This document shows, one piece after another, positions 23,774 to 34,575 of a stretch of DNA of 64,000 nucleotides. Numbering within the stretch: the first letter of the stretch is position 1; the number at the start of each line of letters is the position of its first letter. The position numbers and the translations under genes were made by a program. The notes beneath the pieces were generated by a model that ran no database searches, was not told the DNA's origin, and saw only the letters and a program-made list of their open reading frames with translations. This stretch comes from Mycoplasma procyoni (GTDB taxonomy: Bacteria; Bacillota_I; Bacilli_A; Mycoplasmatales; Metamycoplasmataceae), in the NCBI RefSeq assembly GCF_017052595.1, contig NZ_JAFIDB010000004.1:45543-109542 (forward strand), given 5' to 3'.

Positions 23774-24382
23774 TTATTTTTCCTTTTCTTTAATCATAGT
23801 TTTTATAGGTTCAAAAGTTTTTCTGTGAATTGGGCTATAGCCATATTCTAAAAGTGCTTCTTTGTGTTTTTTAGTTAAATAGCCAGCATTTGTTTGGAAG
23901 TTATATTGAGAATATTTTTTAGCATAGTCGCTCATCAGTTGATCTCTGTAATATTTAGCGATAATTGATGCCGCTGCAATTGATAAAGATTTTTGATCAC
24001 CTTTAGTGATGCTTTGGTGTTCTTTATCAATATCTAATTTAATATGATCAACTAAAATTATATCAATTTTAGTTTGAAAACTTTCTATTGCTTCTTTCAT
24101 TATTGTTTTAGTTGCATTCAGTATATTGATTTTATCAATAAGATCGATATCACCAACTTTGATATGATACTCAAGTGCATTTTGTTTGATTAAGTCTGAT
24201 ATTTCTTTATGTTTGGATTTTGGAATCTGTTTAGAGTCTTTGATTAAGTTGCTATTAAAATCCTCTTTTAGCATTATGCAACAAGCTACAACAGGACCTG
24301 CAATACAACCTCTTCCCACTTCATCGCAGCCAACTAAATTATTTCCTTTTTGTTTTCTATATTGATCATCAAAATTTTTCAT
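23774..24382 (-). CDS. rnhB: Ribonuclease HII
   Basis: This gene encodes 202 residues. The active site signature GCDEVGRGCIAGP gives Asp20 and Glu21; the third acidic ligand is in ILVDH (Asp112), and KSLSIAAASIIAKYYRD is the conserved helix carrying the last. The C-terminal GYLTKKHKEALLEYGYSPIHRKTF is typical of RNase HII. It removes ribonucleotides and RNA primers from DNA hybrids. It is the first gene of a four-gene minus-strand operon. The region upstream holds the unusual GAATGTCAC repeat array. Confidence 0.95.
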   Translation of the reverse strand: MKNFDDQYRKQKGNNLVGCDEVGRGCIAGPVVACCIMLKEDFNSNLIKDSKQIPKSKHKEISDLIKQNALEYHIKVGDIDLIDKINILNATKTIMKEAIESFQTKIDIILVDHIKLDIDKEHQSITKGDQKSLSIAAASIIAKYYRDQLMSDYAKKYSQYNFQTNAGYLTKKHKEALLEYGYSPIHRKTFEPIKTMIKEKEK

Positions 24383-24420
24383 TTTTAAATTTTAATACAA
24401 AAAGTAATTTTATTTGCTTA

Positions 24421-24426
24421 ATTATA
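24421..24426 (-). promoter_or_regulatory. Candidate -10 box for the rnhB operon
   Basis: TATAAT on the minus strand lies 38 nt upstream of the rnhB ATG. No convincing -35 is visible. The repeat array begins about 80 bp further upstream of it. Confidence 0.4.
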
Positions 24427-24506
24427 ATATTTATTTTGACTTCAGGTTGTGTGAAAACAAAACGTATATATTCTTTTAATACTGTTATTTAAAAATAAAT
24501 GCTTCT

Positions 24507-24648
24507 GAATGTCACAAAATTGTGCCGAATGTCACAAAAAAACGTGAATGTCACTCGAATGTCACACGAATGTCACGCTGAATGTCAAAAATAGCCCTCA
24601 AACAGACTGAATGTCACTCGAATGTCACAACTTTTGTTCGAATGTCAC
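24507..24648. repeat. Nine-copy GAATGTCAC direct repeat array
   Basis: Nine copies of the 9-mer GAATGTCAC start at 24507, 24527, 24546, 24557, 24568, 24580, 24609, 24620 and 24640; only the sixth ends in A instead of C. Several are preceded by TC or CC and followed by A. All are on the same strand. Start-to-start distances are 20, 19, 11, 11, 12, 29, 11 and 20 bp, close to multiples of one helical turn and not multiples of three, so this is not a coding repeat. The array fills the gene-free stretch between the pyrophosphatase terminator and the rnhB promoter. It looks like a cluster of binding sites for one protein. Confidence 0.9.
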
Positions 24649-24690
24649 AATAAGAATTGTTCACGATAACAAAGGTAAAAAACAAGCAAA

Positions 24691-24717
24691 CAAAAAAAAT
24701 GGCAAGAGCCATTTTTT
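24691..24717 (-). terminator. Terminator of the pyrophosphatase gene
   Basis: On the minus strand an AAAAAATGGC/GCCATTTTTT stem (24708-24717 and 24694-24703) with a 4-nt loop is followed by a T-tract. It overlaps the ppa stop codon. Confidence 0.8.
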
Positions 24718-25267
24718 ATTCGTATTTTTCTGGGTGTTTTTCTTTCATTAAAGCAATAAAGTCTTTTTTAGGTAAGTGTCCGTAGTCGTTCATTAGTTGT
24801 AGACATTCTTCGTATTCTTTCATTGCTCATTCTTCGCCTTCAAAACCTCTAACAGAAGTAATTCCTTCTCTTTTTCAGTTTTTGTATGTTGAGAAGAATA
24901 CTTCAACATTTCTTAATCATCATTTTGGAAGGTCTTCAAGTTTTTGGATGTTTTCAAGTCTAAAGTCATCTGCATGAACTGCGATTAATTTAGTATCTGT
25001 TTCTCCATCATCGATCATTTTCATTGCTCCAATAATTCTTGCATTTAAAGCAACTCCAGGAGCAAAAGATTCTTGAGAATAAACTAAAACATCTAATTCA
25101 TCTCCGTCTCAGTCTAAACATTCTCTTAAAGAACCGTAGTTTGCTGGATAACTAAATCCATCTCTTAAAATTCTATCTACAACAATCATTTGTTTTTCAC
25201 GATCGTATTCGTATTTTATGTTTGAACCATTTGGTATTTCAATATTAACTGTAACTAATTTTTTCAT
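24716..25267 (-). CDS. ppa: Inorganic pyrophosphatase
   Basis: This 183-residue soluble family I pyrophosphatase has the signature [12 protein letters not shown], which contains the metal-binding Asp residues of the D-x-D-x-x-D motif. It is followed by typical blocks [20 protein letters not shown] and [14 protein letters not shown]. It hydrolyses pyrophosphate released by nucleic acid and tRNA-charging reactions. The gene contains at least five TGA-Trp codons, including the first signature Trp. Its stop codon is part of its terminator hairpin. Confidence 0.95.
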
Positions 25268-25327
25268 AAAGTTATTTTACCATTTTAATTCTTTATTAAA
25301 CTAAAAATAGTGTGAAATTGTGTGTTT

Positions 25328-26038
25328 TTAGTGTTTATTAGCTCTTTTTTGCTTTAAAGTCGGTATTGTGTCTTTAAAAATAATCAATAGAACTAATATA
25401 AGATTAATTACAACAGCAAATGATGCTCAAACTAATAATTGAATCATTTCTTCAACAGGAACGCTTACTCCACCTTGAATATTGTAAATAGTTAATAAAC
25501 CAGCAATTAATCAATAGCTAAATCAAGAAACCTCAACACCTAAAACAAGGCTTTTATAAAATAAAGATAATCCCTTGATTTTGTTTAGATAAATTGTTTT
25601 GATAATTTGCGGTAAAGAAGCAAAGGAAATACAGAAACTTGCAAAGTTAATTAAAACGCTGTTTAAATAGAAGTTATTGATTTTAAAAACATTACTTAAA
25701 GCAAGTGTTGCTAAAACAAAAATAGCTAAAATTCCTGTAGAAAGGATTCCTATAACGACTTTGAAAAGCTTGTGATTGGAGTATTTATAAAATAAGAAAA
25801 TTAAGCTAGATAACAGAAATAAATCAATTACTGAAGCTGTTAAAAGAATTGGTGAAACTTCAGTTTTGTAAACAGAATAAAGAATTCATGCTATAGAACC
25901 GCTTCAGAGAATTCAAAATGAATTAAAACTAATTGTACCAACATTTTTTGTTTTAATTGTTTTATAAAGCTGAGGAATAGTTGAAAAAGGAGTGATTATA
26001 ACTGCTATAATTCCAATCAACCACTGAAAAGTTACCAT
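25328..26038 (-). CDS. PQ-loop repeat membrane protein coupled to the F1-like ATPase operon
   Basis: This gene encodes 236 residues, with about seven membrane helices. Two PQ-loop repeats are visible: STIPQLYKTIKTKNVGTIS near the N-terminus and ASLPQIIKTIYLNKIKGLS in the second half. Each has the Pro-Gln pair followed by a basic loop and a conserved Gly-x-Ser. PQ-loop proteins include SemiSWEET sugar carriers and amino-acid exporters, acting as small-solute transporters. The ATG overlaps the stop of the beta-like ATPase gene (TAATG), so translation is coupled to the ATPase cluster. It is not one of the seven genes usually described for that cluster. The substrate is unknown. Confidence 0.75.
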
Positions 26039-27450
26039 TATCGCTGCTGTTCTCTTTCTTGAATTTGTTGATCTGTTTCTAAATTTTCTGTTGATTCAAT
26101 GTAAAGGAAATCAAAAGGATCTCTTGAAATAAAATCACCATTAATGATTTGTTCGATTGAAGAAATCGTTTTTTCTAAAGGAACAAAAGCACCTTTTTCT
26201 TTTGTAAAGTTTGAGGCACTGAAAAGATGTTGTGAAAAGAAGTTTGTGATTTGCATCGCTTTTCTTACAATTGTTCAGTTTTCTTTGTCCAGTTGATCAA
26301 TTCCTAAAATTAGAATCATGTCCTTAAGATCTTTGAATTTTTGGAGGATCTCTTTTGTTTTAATTACAGCGTCAAAGTGTCTTTTTCCGATTTTTTCTTC
26401 TTTTATTGAGTTAGATTCACAAAGAAGAGGATCAACAGCAGGGAAAATTCCTTCTGCAACTACATCTCTAGATAAAACTAAAGAGGCATCTAAGTGTGAA
26501 AGCATTGCTACAGAACCTGGATCTTCAAAGTCATCCATTGGTAAAAAGACTGTTTGAAAGGAAGTAATTCCGCCATTTTCGTTTGTTGTAAGTCTTTCTT
26601 GCACAGAAGAAACTTCTGAAACAAGTGTAGGTTGATAACCGGCTGAAGAAGGTTTTTTAGCTAAAGATGCTGAAAGTTCATTTCCTGCTTGAATAAAACG
26701 GTAAATGTTATCGATAAATAAAAGAACATCCTCTTTTTCTATGTCTCTTAAGTATTCTGCTGAAGTTATTCCTGCTGAAACAATTTTTTGTCTCGCTCCT
26801 GGTGTTTCATCCATTTGAGCAACAAACATAATTGATTTATCTAAAAGACCTGAATCTTTTAGTTCCTGATAGAGTTCTTGACCTTCTCTAATTCTTTCTC
26901 CAGTACCTATAAATACAGGACTTACTGTTTTAAAAGAGTCTTCAGAGTGTCTTGAAAGGTTGAAAATCAACTCTTTCATTAACACAGTTTTACCAACTCC
27001 AGCACCTCCAAAAATTCCAAGTTTATCGCCTTTAAAAATAGGAATAAAGAAGTCAATGATTTTAATTCCTGTTTCTAAAAATGTGTTATTTTGAATTGAA
27101 TACTCACTTTTTTGGTATTTTTTGTTTAAATCAACAGTTTCAAAAGTTTCATAAGGATCTAAAACAGAAGTTCCAGCAATATTAAATAGATGCCCTTTTG
27201 TTTTTTGACCGATAGGAACTTGTAGTTTTTTGTTTTCAAATCAAGCATCATCATTGATTGAAATGGGTTGATTTTGGAATAAAATTAGCGCTCTAACAAG
27301 GTTTTTTGAAACAACTTTTTCTATTATTAAAAGAGTTTTTGAATTATGCAGGCTAATGATGTAATCAATTGCTAAATTAAGCGTATTTTCTGTGTTTTCG
27401 AAATAAATTTCAATAACATTATTTAAAATTTTTACTACTTTTCCTTGCAT
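26038..27450 (-). CDS. F1-like ATPase beta-like subunit (Type 3-like cluster)
   Basis: This 470-residue protein is homologous to the F1 beta subunit. The P-loop GGAGVGKT is at residues 148-155. GTGERIREG supplies the catalytic Glu equivalent to the GER motif. AQMDETPGARQ matches the beta QMNEPPGAR block, and LLFIDNIYRF is Walker B. Catalytic residues therefore look intact. The C-terminal part is divergent and short of the usual beta helices. It is not the housekeeping ATP synthase: no F0 a, b or c genes are nearby and the neighbours match the seven-gene F1-like cluster known in mycoplasmas. Start and stop are tied to neighbours by 1-nt overlaps. It should be the hydrolytic subunit of a membrane-linked F1-like motor. 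Confidence 0.9.
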
Positions 27451-28967
27451 TATTCCTCCTCTTTTTTGTAGCTTTCTATTTCTTTTTTAGATAGCTTAAT
27501 AAATTTGTTTTTGAGTTCTAATTTTGTGTTTATTTGTTTGTATTCAAGAAAGTCATTTAATACAGAAGAAATGAAGTCTTGAAGCAGGTTTTGATTAATT
27601 GTAAGCCCTTTATGGAAGTTTTTAATTAGTTGTTTTGCTGTTGTGTTGTGAGCGAAGATATTTTTTAAAAATACAGAAATTTCCTTTATATTTAGCTCGC
27701 TTATTTTATAAATTGTGTTTCATTCAATGATTTTTGAGATTAAATAAATATCAACTAAGTTATAAAAACTGAATTTAGATTGAATTAAGAATTTTTCTAA
27801 TAATTCCCCTTGTAAAAACAGTGTTGAAAGAGTTTTAGAAAGATTTAGTTTAACATCTTTAAGTTTGATATTTTTTTGGTAATTGTTATAGATTTTATAA
27901 AGCTTTTTAGATACTTGAGAAATTTCAAAAAGTTGTACAGAACTACCCGTTCTAGAAACTGATAAGCTGTAATTAATAGCTGGAATATTCCCACCATTAA
28001 AAAGACTTTTTGAGGTTACTAATTGTCCATCAGTAATTGAGATGATGTTAGATGGAATAAAGGCTGTAATGTCTTCGTTTATTGTTTCAACAATTGGTAA
28101 AACAGTTATTGAACCACCATCAACAAAGTTTCCTCCTCTTTCTAGTAATTGTGAGTGCATAAAGAAGATATCACCTGGATAAGCCTCTCTACCTACAGGT
28201 CTATCAATTAAAAGGGAAATTTCTCTATAAATGTCAGCGTGCTTTGTTAAATCATCAATAATTAAAAGAACATCATAACCTTTTGAACTTAAGTTTTCTG
28301 CATGAGCCATTGCAACATAAGGGCTTAAAAATCTTTCAAAAGAGTTATCAGAATCTGAAGTGATAATCATTGTTTTGTGTGCTATGTTTTTGTCTTGGAT
28401 GATTGAATAAATTTCAGATAAGCTATTTTTCTTTTGACCTACAGAAGCATAGATGATTCTGAGGTTTTGGTCGTCTTTATTATTGATTGCAAAAGAAAGA
28501 GCAATTGAGGTTTTTCCTGTTTGTCTATCACCTAAAATTAGTTCTCTTTGTCCTTTACCTAAAGGAGTAAAAAGGTCAATTCCTAAAATTCCAGAAGGAA
28601 GTTGTGTGTTGAGTTTTTTTCTTTTGTAGATCTTTTTAGCTGCTGCAAAGATGTCTCCTTGAGCTACAAATTTGTTGAGTTCAATATTTTTGCTTGAGCT
28701 CAAAATATTACCTTGAATATCAATGATGTGTCCAAAAAATTCTTCATAGGTATCAATTTTATCGTTTTCGATTTCAAAAATTTCTTCTCCTACTAAAATA
28801 TCCTTATTAGTTTTTTCTACTAATAAGAAAGCTTCTGTTGTAGTTGCTGAAAGTAAAAATGCTTTTAGTCCGTTTTTAAGTTTAAAAAAGGAATTTTGTT
28901 TGTAATTAAATTCTCCAACAACTTTAATGATGGAATTATTTATTGATTTTATTATTGGATTTGTCAT
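27450..28967 (-). CDS. F1-like ATPase alpha-like subunit
   Basis: This 505-residue F1 alpha homologue has the P-loop GDRQTGKT at residues 146-153, the diagnostic alpha form. SVSRTGSSVQ retains the arginine-finger region (canonical SVSRVGSAAQ), so it can complete the beta catalytic site. YDVLLIIDDLTKHADIYREISLL and GREAYPGDIFFMHSQLLER are also clear alpha blocks. The N-terminal beta-barrel region is divergent. The last 90 residues, after a TGA-Trp at 27720-27722, are Lys-rich and helical. The RBS GAGGAGGAA for the beta gene lies inside its 3' end, and the stop overlaps the beta ATG by 1 nt. It starts 9 nt after the 3-TM gene. Confidence 0.9.
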
Positions 28968-28975
28968 ATTTACTC

Positions 28976-31324
28976 CTAGTTAATTAAGTTTATTAAAATG
29001 TAAACAGCAGCAATTAAAGAAGCTATTGCAATTGATCCTGAAGTTCCTAAAAGACCTAATTTAGATCTAAAAGGAAGTGATTTTTTAGCAAAAATTACAA
29101 GAATTGAAATAAGTGCTAAAGCGGAAATTGTAAAACCTAAAACACTTAAAGTTCAAGAAAGCCCTCTTTCTGTTTGGGATTGAATTCTCTTTATATCTCT
29201 GTGATTTGAGTTTAGTAACAAGTCTTCTAAAGGAGTTCCTTGAATGCTGTTAACTGTGTTAATAATTTTGTCTAAATTATCACCTAAAGCAACTAAATCA
29301 CCATAAGTTTTGAAATCTAGCTGATCAAATTCGTTGTTTAGTTTTTCTTGAAATTTTTTAAGTTCTTCAATCCTTTTGTTTAGTTCTTCAGGATTGGCAT
29401 TTGGGTTTTCTTTGAATTTTTCTATTGCATTTTCAATGCTTTTTTTAATGATAAGATCAACAGATTCTTGAGCAACGTTTTGATTGCTAAATAGTTCTTT
29501 AATCTTTTTAGAGTATTCATCTGCGATTTCTTTTTTGATATCATCTTCACTCAATGAACTTAGATCTTTATTTTTTGTGATGTCTTCGATTGTTTTGTCT
29601 AAAAGAATTTGAGCTGAATCTTGATTTATTAAGAGGCCTCCAAGAGCTAATAAGGCTTGATCTTTTTCATTTAGCTTAGAATAATCGAGTGAATCGATTA
29701 TTTTTTTGTAAGAATCGATTTGATTTTTAGCAACTGAATTATAAATATCATTTTTTTCTTCTTCGGAAATATTAAGTTTTGATTCTTGGGAATTTGTATC
29801 TGAATCAAAAGCAAAATTAGCAACTGTTTTTGTGTAAGTTTTGGATTCAGAACCATTTGTTACTGAAATTGTGATTATTGCATCATTGTTGTTTGGATTG
29901 TTGGATGCTTTTTTAATAGATTCTATATTGTAAACATAACCTGATTCTTTTGGATTAAAAATAAAATAAGGTTTTTGAGCAATGCTGCTTGAAATATTGT
30001 AATAAAAATCCTTTGGAGCGTCTTTTAAATAGATAAATTGAGGATCTAAAAGCGGTGCATTTTCTATGTTTTTTGGATTTTGCAATACATATGAATAAAA
30101 ATCATAATTAGAACTTAATTCAACAGTTTCAAAGTTGCTAAAATCGCTTAAAACAAAGCCTTCTTCATAACGATTATTTGCCGTTGATAAATTATTAATA
30201 TCCCAGTAAATTGAGTATTTTAGATCAAGTTTTTGTTGTGATTCACTTATTTCATTTACTGAAAAAATAATGTTGTTATTTAAGTATTTAATCTCAAAAT
30301 CATCACTTTCAAAAGAGGAATTTTTGAGTCTTAAAAGACTTGAAAGTTGAATTAATTTATTTTGATTTATGTAGTTTGAAAAGGTTTGAAGTTTGTTGTT
30401 TGTGTATTGTTTGAAGTCTTGTTCAAAAGAAAAAGTTTTTTTCAAAACAAAAGGGACATTTCTGAGTTGAGCTTGAACTTTCATTACAATAACTTTTCCA
30501 TTTTCTTGCGTTGATTCAAGTTCAATATTACCATATTCAACGCTTTCAAGTGGATTTGAAACAGTAAAATCACTGTTTTTTAGATCAAAAGCATTTGAAA
30601 AGTTTCCTTTTAAAACAATTTCTCCAGCAGCATTTCTTTCAAGGAGTTTTTGAATTCTTTGTTGATCTTCTTGTCTTTGATTCAGTAAGAATTTGCTGAT
30701 TTCTACTATAACAATTTGTCTATTTTGACTATCAGTTGTTGATTTTTTGATTAAATCATCTGTAATTTCCTTTATTTTGGCTTTTTCTTGCTCTGTTGAT
30801 TCTTTGTCTTGGATGTTATAGTCTCTTCCGTAAATTGGGAAGTTTTGTGGATTATTTAATCAATTTAGTTCTGTTTTATTTGTTTGATCTAAAACAAAAT
30901 TTTGAGAAAGATTATTTAATATAGTATTTAAAATTCTTGCTTTTTGCTCTTGAGGAATTGTGTTTTTTAGTGATCTTTGTTCTGAATTTAAATAATAACT
31001 TTCTGTTTCTAAAGTACTCAAATTATTTTCTACGACTTTGAAAACTCTGTCTTTAATTGATTCAATTTCGGTTTTAATAGAGTTTAGGTATCTGATTCTT
31101 GAGTTTTGTTGTTCGGTTGGATAAGCAGAACCGATTTCTATAGTTGCATTTTTTATTTCTTGATCGATTGAATTTAAAAGCTTTGTTTCAAATTCTTCTT
31201 TGAAAATGTCTGAACTCTCTTTAGGATTTTGAGAATCATAAGCGGACATAAACAAAAAAGGAGTTATTGGAGCAATAACACTTGATGATAATATAAGAAG
31301 CTTTTTAAATTTCTTTTTATTCAT
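28976..31324 (-). CDS. Three-TM protein of the F1-like X0 cluster
   Basis: This gene encodes 782 residues with a distinctive layout: one hydrophobic helix near the N-terminus (LLILSSSVIAPITPFLFM), a large mostly soluble domain of about 680 residues, and two helices at the extreme C-terminus (SVLGFTISALALISILVIFA and GTSGSIAIASLIAAVYILI). This matches the three-TM protein described as one of the cluster members without homologues outside mycoplasmas. The large domain presumably faces outward; it has a helical Glu/Lys-rich segment around EELNKRIEELKKFQEKLN. It may be the part of the X0 sector that contacts an external partner. There is no lipobox. The start overlaps the epsilon-like gene by 8 nt. 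Confidence 0.8.
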
Positions 31325-31832
31325 TTTGTAATTTTAATTTATGTCCTTTCATAATTTTGTAACTATAGAACTTGTTTTCAACTTCCTTTTTTTGAATGCT
31401 TTGTTCGATGTTTAAACCAACTCTGGAAATTCATTTGAACTTTTTGTTTTCTTTTTTGTAGAGTTTATATTTTCTTTTTATTTGTTTAAAAACTTTTTTG
31501 TCACTGATGTGTTCGAGCAGTTCGATTTTTCCTAAAACATCTATTTTTGCTGTATTTTGTTCAGAAGAAATGATGAAATTATTAACTAAAAAGAATTTTT
31601 TTTGTTTTGGATTTTGGACATCTGCGATTTTGATTAAAGCAAGATTAAGAGCTAAAAACTCATTTTTTTTAAGTTTAAAAAGAGCTTTTTCTTTTGGGCT
31701 GAATGTTGTTATTGTGACTTGTTTAAATTCTTTTTGCTCAATATCAATATCATTGATTTCTAAATCAAAAGCAAGCTGTTTTTTCTTACCTAACTTAAAA
31801 TTTTTTCATTCAAATTTGTTTGTTTTATTCAT
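31317..31832 (-). CDS. F1-like ATPase epsilon-like subunit
   Basis: This gene encodes 171 residues. A likely beta-sandwich of about 90 residues reads like F1 epsilon: FKQVTITTFSPKEKALFKL, then LNLALIKIAD, then KKFFLVNNFIISSEQNTAKIDV, paralleling the epsilon pattern of a threonine-rich strand, a low-complexity turn and a final strand. The C-terminal 60 residues are basic and differ from the usual helical hairpin. Position between the gamma-like and 3-TM genes and the similar size also fit. Primary sequence similarity is weak, so the call leans on cluster order. It overlaps both neighbours by 8 nt. Confidence 0.6.
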
Positions 31833-32667
31833 GTGTTTCACCTGCATTATTGGATAGTAAAACCATTTCTTCTGTTAGTTTTTGTCTTTTGATTTCTTTT
31901 TCAATTCTTTTTATTTCTTTGATTTTAGCTTCTAGATCATCAATTATTTTGTTTTCTTTAATTAGTTTTTGTTTTAGTTGGAAAAACTGAGACTCAATTA
32001 AAATTGCAGGTATGATTGCGTTTAAATACATTTTAATTGAGTTAATGAAGAAAGTTTGGATGTCAGGAAGGAAAAGCTTTTTTTGTAAGTTTTGTTGATT
32101 GTATTCAGAAACAGTTTTGAAATTCATTTTTGTAAAAGGGAGAATAGTTAGTTGGTAATCATCAATTCTATTTGTATTTAAAACAAAAACAACTTCATTA
32201 ACTCTAAAAGAAAAATAAAGATTTGTAATTATATTTTCTATTTCAGGTGTTGATTCTGTGTGTGAAGAATCATAAGAAATTAGTGGTGTTATGTTGTTTT
32301 GTTTTGCAAAATCATTAGCATATTCTCCAATAGAAATAAAGAGGTCATCTCTTTTAATTTTATCTTTTAGAAGTTGATTTATTGCTAAGTATTCACTGTT
32401 TTTTTCTTCATTTTTTTCAGTGATATAAACTCAAAGTTTTTTTGGATTTTTTTGTTTATTTTTAGACTCTGAAAATATTGATTTCAGCTTGTGTTTGTTT
32501 TCCAAAAATACAAGAATTTCCTTTATTTTCATTGAATTTTCAAGTTTGTTTTCAAAGCTTTTATTTATTTTTAAGATGCTTGAAATTGTTTCTATTTTTG
32601 CGATGTTTGTTGTTGCTAGAAGACTTTCAAAAACTTTATTTCTATTTTTTATGTTATTTTGTTTCAT
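31825..32667 (-). CDS. F1-like ATPase gamma-like subunit
   Basis: This gene encodes 280 residues, close to the length of F1 gamma (about 285). The N-terminal helix IKNRNKVFESLLATTNIAKIETIS resembles the gamma start (canonical I-x-x-R-I-x-x-x-x-x-T-x-x-I-T). The long C-terminal helix from NAIIPAILIESQFFQLKQ to RQKLTEEMVLLSNNAG mirrors the gamma C-terminal helix that forms the rotor shaft (canonical RQ-x-x-I-T-x-E-I). The middle is a divergent Rossmann-like domain. A TGA at 32429-32431 is Trp. The call depends on terminal helices and cluster context. Confidence 0.65.
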
Positions 32668-33187
32668 TTAAACATACTGCTTGTTTATCAAAGAAAATTT
32701 TGTGATTCTTTGAGCTATCTCTTGAAATTAAAATCCCAGGAGAAACTAAAATGTTAGAAATATTATCAAAAGTTTCATCTATTAATTGAGCAAGAATTAT
32801 TAATATTCTGTCTTCAAGCTGTTCTTCGTTTCAGTCTTGTTTTCAAAGTGAAATCAGTTGGTTTTGTTGCATTGTTTGACTACTTAAAATTGGATAAATA
32901 ATTTTTTTATCGATTTTTCAGGAAAGAATAAAATGTTCAAAAGCAATTTCTTGGTTGTTTTTAAGAGCCTCAAAAACTCTGTTTTTAATCTTTTCAAAAA
33001 CATTTTTATCTTCTTCTTTTTGTAAATCAAAGCAGATTTCTGTGTTGTTAAAAATTTGTTCTAGTGTTGCGAAATTATTTTGAGCAAACAGTTCATTGTA
33101 GTTTTTTTGGGCAAAAAAGGTAGCATCATTTGATTTGATACTTCTTTTGATTTTGTTTTCTTTTCATTTGTTGTTTATTACGGACAT
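32654..33187 (-). CDS. Unknown soluble protein of the F1-like X0 cluster
   Basis: This gene encodes 177 residues with no signal peptide or membrane helix. It is helical and rich in Asn, Gln, Lys and Phe; the final 60 residues are more hydrophobic (LEDRILIILAQLIDETFDNISNILVSPG). I recognise no family. It occupies the place of the third cluster protein without known homologues. Its start overlaps the 12-TM gene stop by one base (TAATG) and its end overlaps the gamma-like start by 14 nt, so it is very likely made together with them. A role as a stator or a connector between F1 and the membrane part is plausible but unproven. TGA-Trp codons number four. Confidence 0.7.
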
Positions 33188-34575
33188 TATATTCTCCTTT
33201 TGGAATAGCTTGCAATGATTTTGATTTGCTTAATTGTTAAAACAAGAGCAAAAATAGAGATTGAAATTACTATTAGTAAATAGAAAATGTTTTCAAGTCT
33301 GATTTGAGAATTAATTACACTAAATAACTCATTAGCCTTTAAATAAATTACAACTGAAAGAGTGATGGTGATTATGTTTAAAACAATTCTAAATCAGATC
33401 CGATCGCTTTTTCATCATAATCTAAGTTTTGGAAATTGAGTTAGTGTGATTATAAAAGTAGTTGCTGAAACTATAAATAAATTAATTTCAGAAAAGGTTA
33501 GAGGAATTTCATTTTTATCTGCTTCTTTATTGAAAAAAGCATTTGAAATAAAGTGTGAGAATCAAATAATTATTAAGCTTGAAACAACAATAATTAATGA
33601 AAGATGAAATTTTTGTGGTCTAAAATAGCTGATGATTGAGTAAATTAGGATGAATATGATTACAACAAAACAAATAGAACCTACAACAAAATTTCATGAC
33701 TCAAAAAGTAATTTATTTCAAAAAGATTTTATGAATAATACTAAATTTGAGAATAAAAATGATAGTGAGTAAAGGGTATAAAGTTGATTTAGACTTTGAA
33801 TTTTTTGAGAACTCTCTCAGAAATTCATAAAGTTCATGAAAAAAGGGAAGGTAAATAAAGTTAAAACAATTAAAAGTAGTGTTTTTAAAATAATTCCTGC
33901 AACACTTCAATCAAATCCTAGTAAATTTATGAGAGGATGTGCTTGTGCAGGCATTCCAGCAAAAACACCATAATCAATTAAACTTCGTATAAATAATAAG
34001 AAAAAGATGTAATAGAAGAATTTGGAAACATAACCAATTAGTGTTCATTTGGTTCTATATTTAACTTTGGCACTGAATTTAGCGATGTAAACAATTAAAT
34101 AAATATCATAAGCTAAATTAACTATTAGAGCGAATAAAAATATTCATCAGTTAGCAAAAATCATCTCTATACTTTTATTTGTAGTTGCTTCTTTAGTTGT
34201 TTGTTGAATTAAACTTAAAACAAAAAACAAAATAGAACTTAAAACAAAAACAAAGAATCAAGGGAGAAATTGCTTGAGTTTTAGATAGTTTGTATTAATC
34301 TGGACGTATGCTTTGGTTAAAAAATAGAAAGCAAAGAAGTTATAAATTACATAGTTGACAAAAAAAGCTATATTGGATTCTAAAATTGATGGTTTTTTAT
34401 CGCTGAAGGAAATAAAATCATTGATTGCAATAATTGTTATTGTGCTGTAGACAAAAATAACAATAGCAATGATCAATTTTAGTGCTAGAGCTAATTTCTT
34501 TTGATTCTGAAAAACTGATTTCTTTTCAATTTGATTATCAGAAAATAAAAGTTGATTATTTTTGTTTTTTATCAT
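33187..34575 (-). CDS. Polytopic (about 12-TM) protein of the F1-like X0 cluster
   Basis: This gene encodes 462 residues, dominated by hydrophobic helices separated by short loops, starting with LKLIIAIVIFVYSTITIIAI after a 30-residue hydrophilic N-terminus. The count is compatible with the 12-TM protein described as the main membrane component of this cluster. It has no visible homology to F0 subunit a or c and no obvious charged residue pattern of a proton channel, so an ion path is not evident. The C-terminus is basic (KQIKIIASYSKRRI). The start lies inside the 3' end of glyA (20-nt overlap), which ties expression of the ATPase cluster to glyA. Confidence 0.8.

Noticed and set aside
24507..24648. 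CRISPR array or coding tandem repeat
   Set aside because: Repeats are 9 bp with 2-20 bp gaps, no spacer-sized units or cas genes, and the spacing is not in multiples of three.
24507..24648. Chromosomal replication origin with DnaA boxes
   Set aside because: The 9-mer GAATGTCAC does not match TTATCCACA, and dnaA or dnaN are absent from the window.
32478..32705. Plus-strand ORFs across the gamma-like gene
   Set aside because: Cys/Phe-rich shadow frames in other phases; the minus-strand gene has overlapped neighbours and gamma-like end helices.
26038..34575. Housekeeping F1F0 ATP synthase operon
   Set aside because: No F0 a, b, c or delta genes; gene order and the 12-TM and 3-TM partners match the F1-like X0 clusters.
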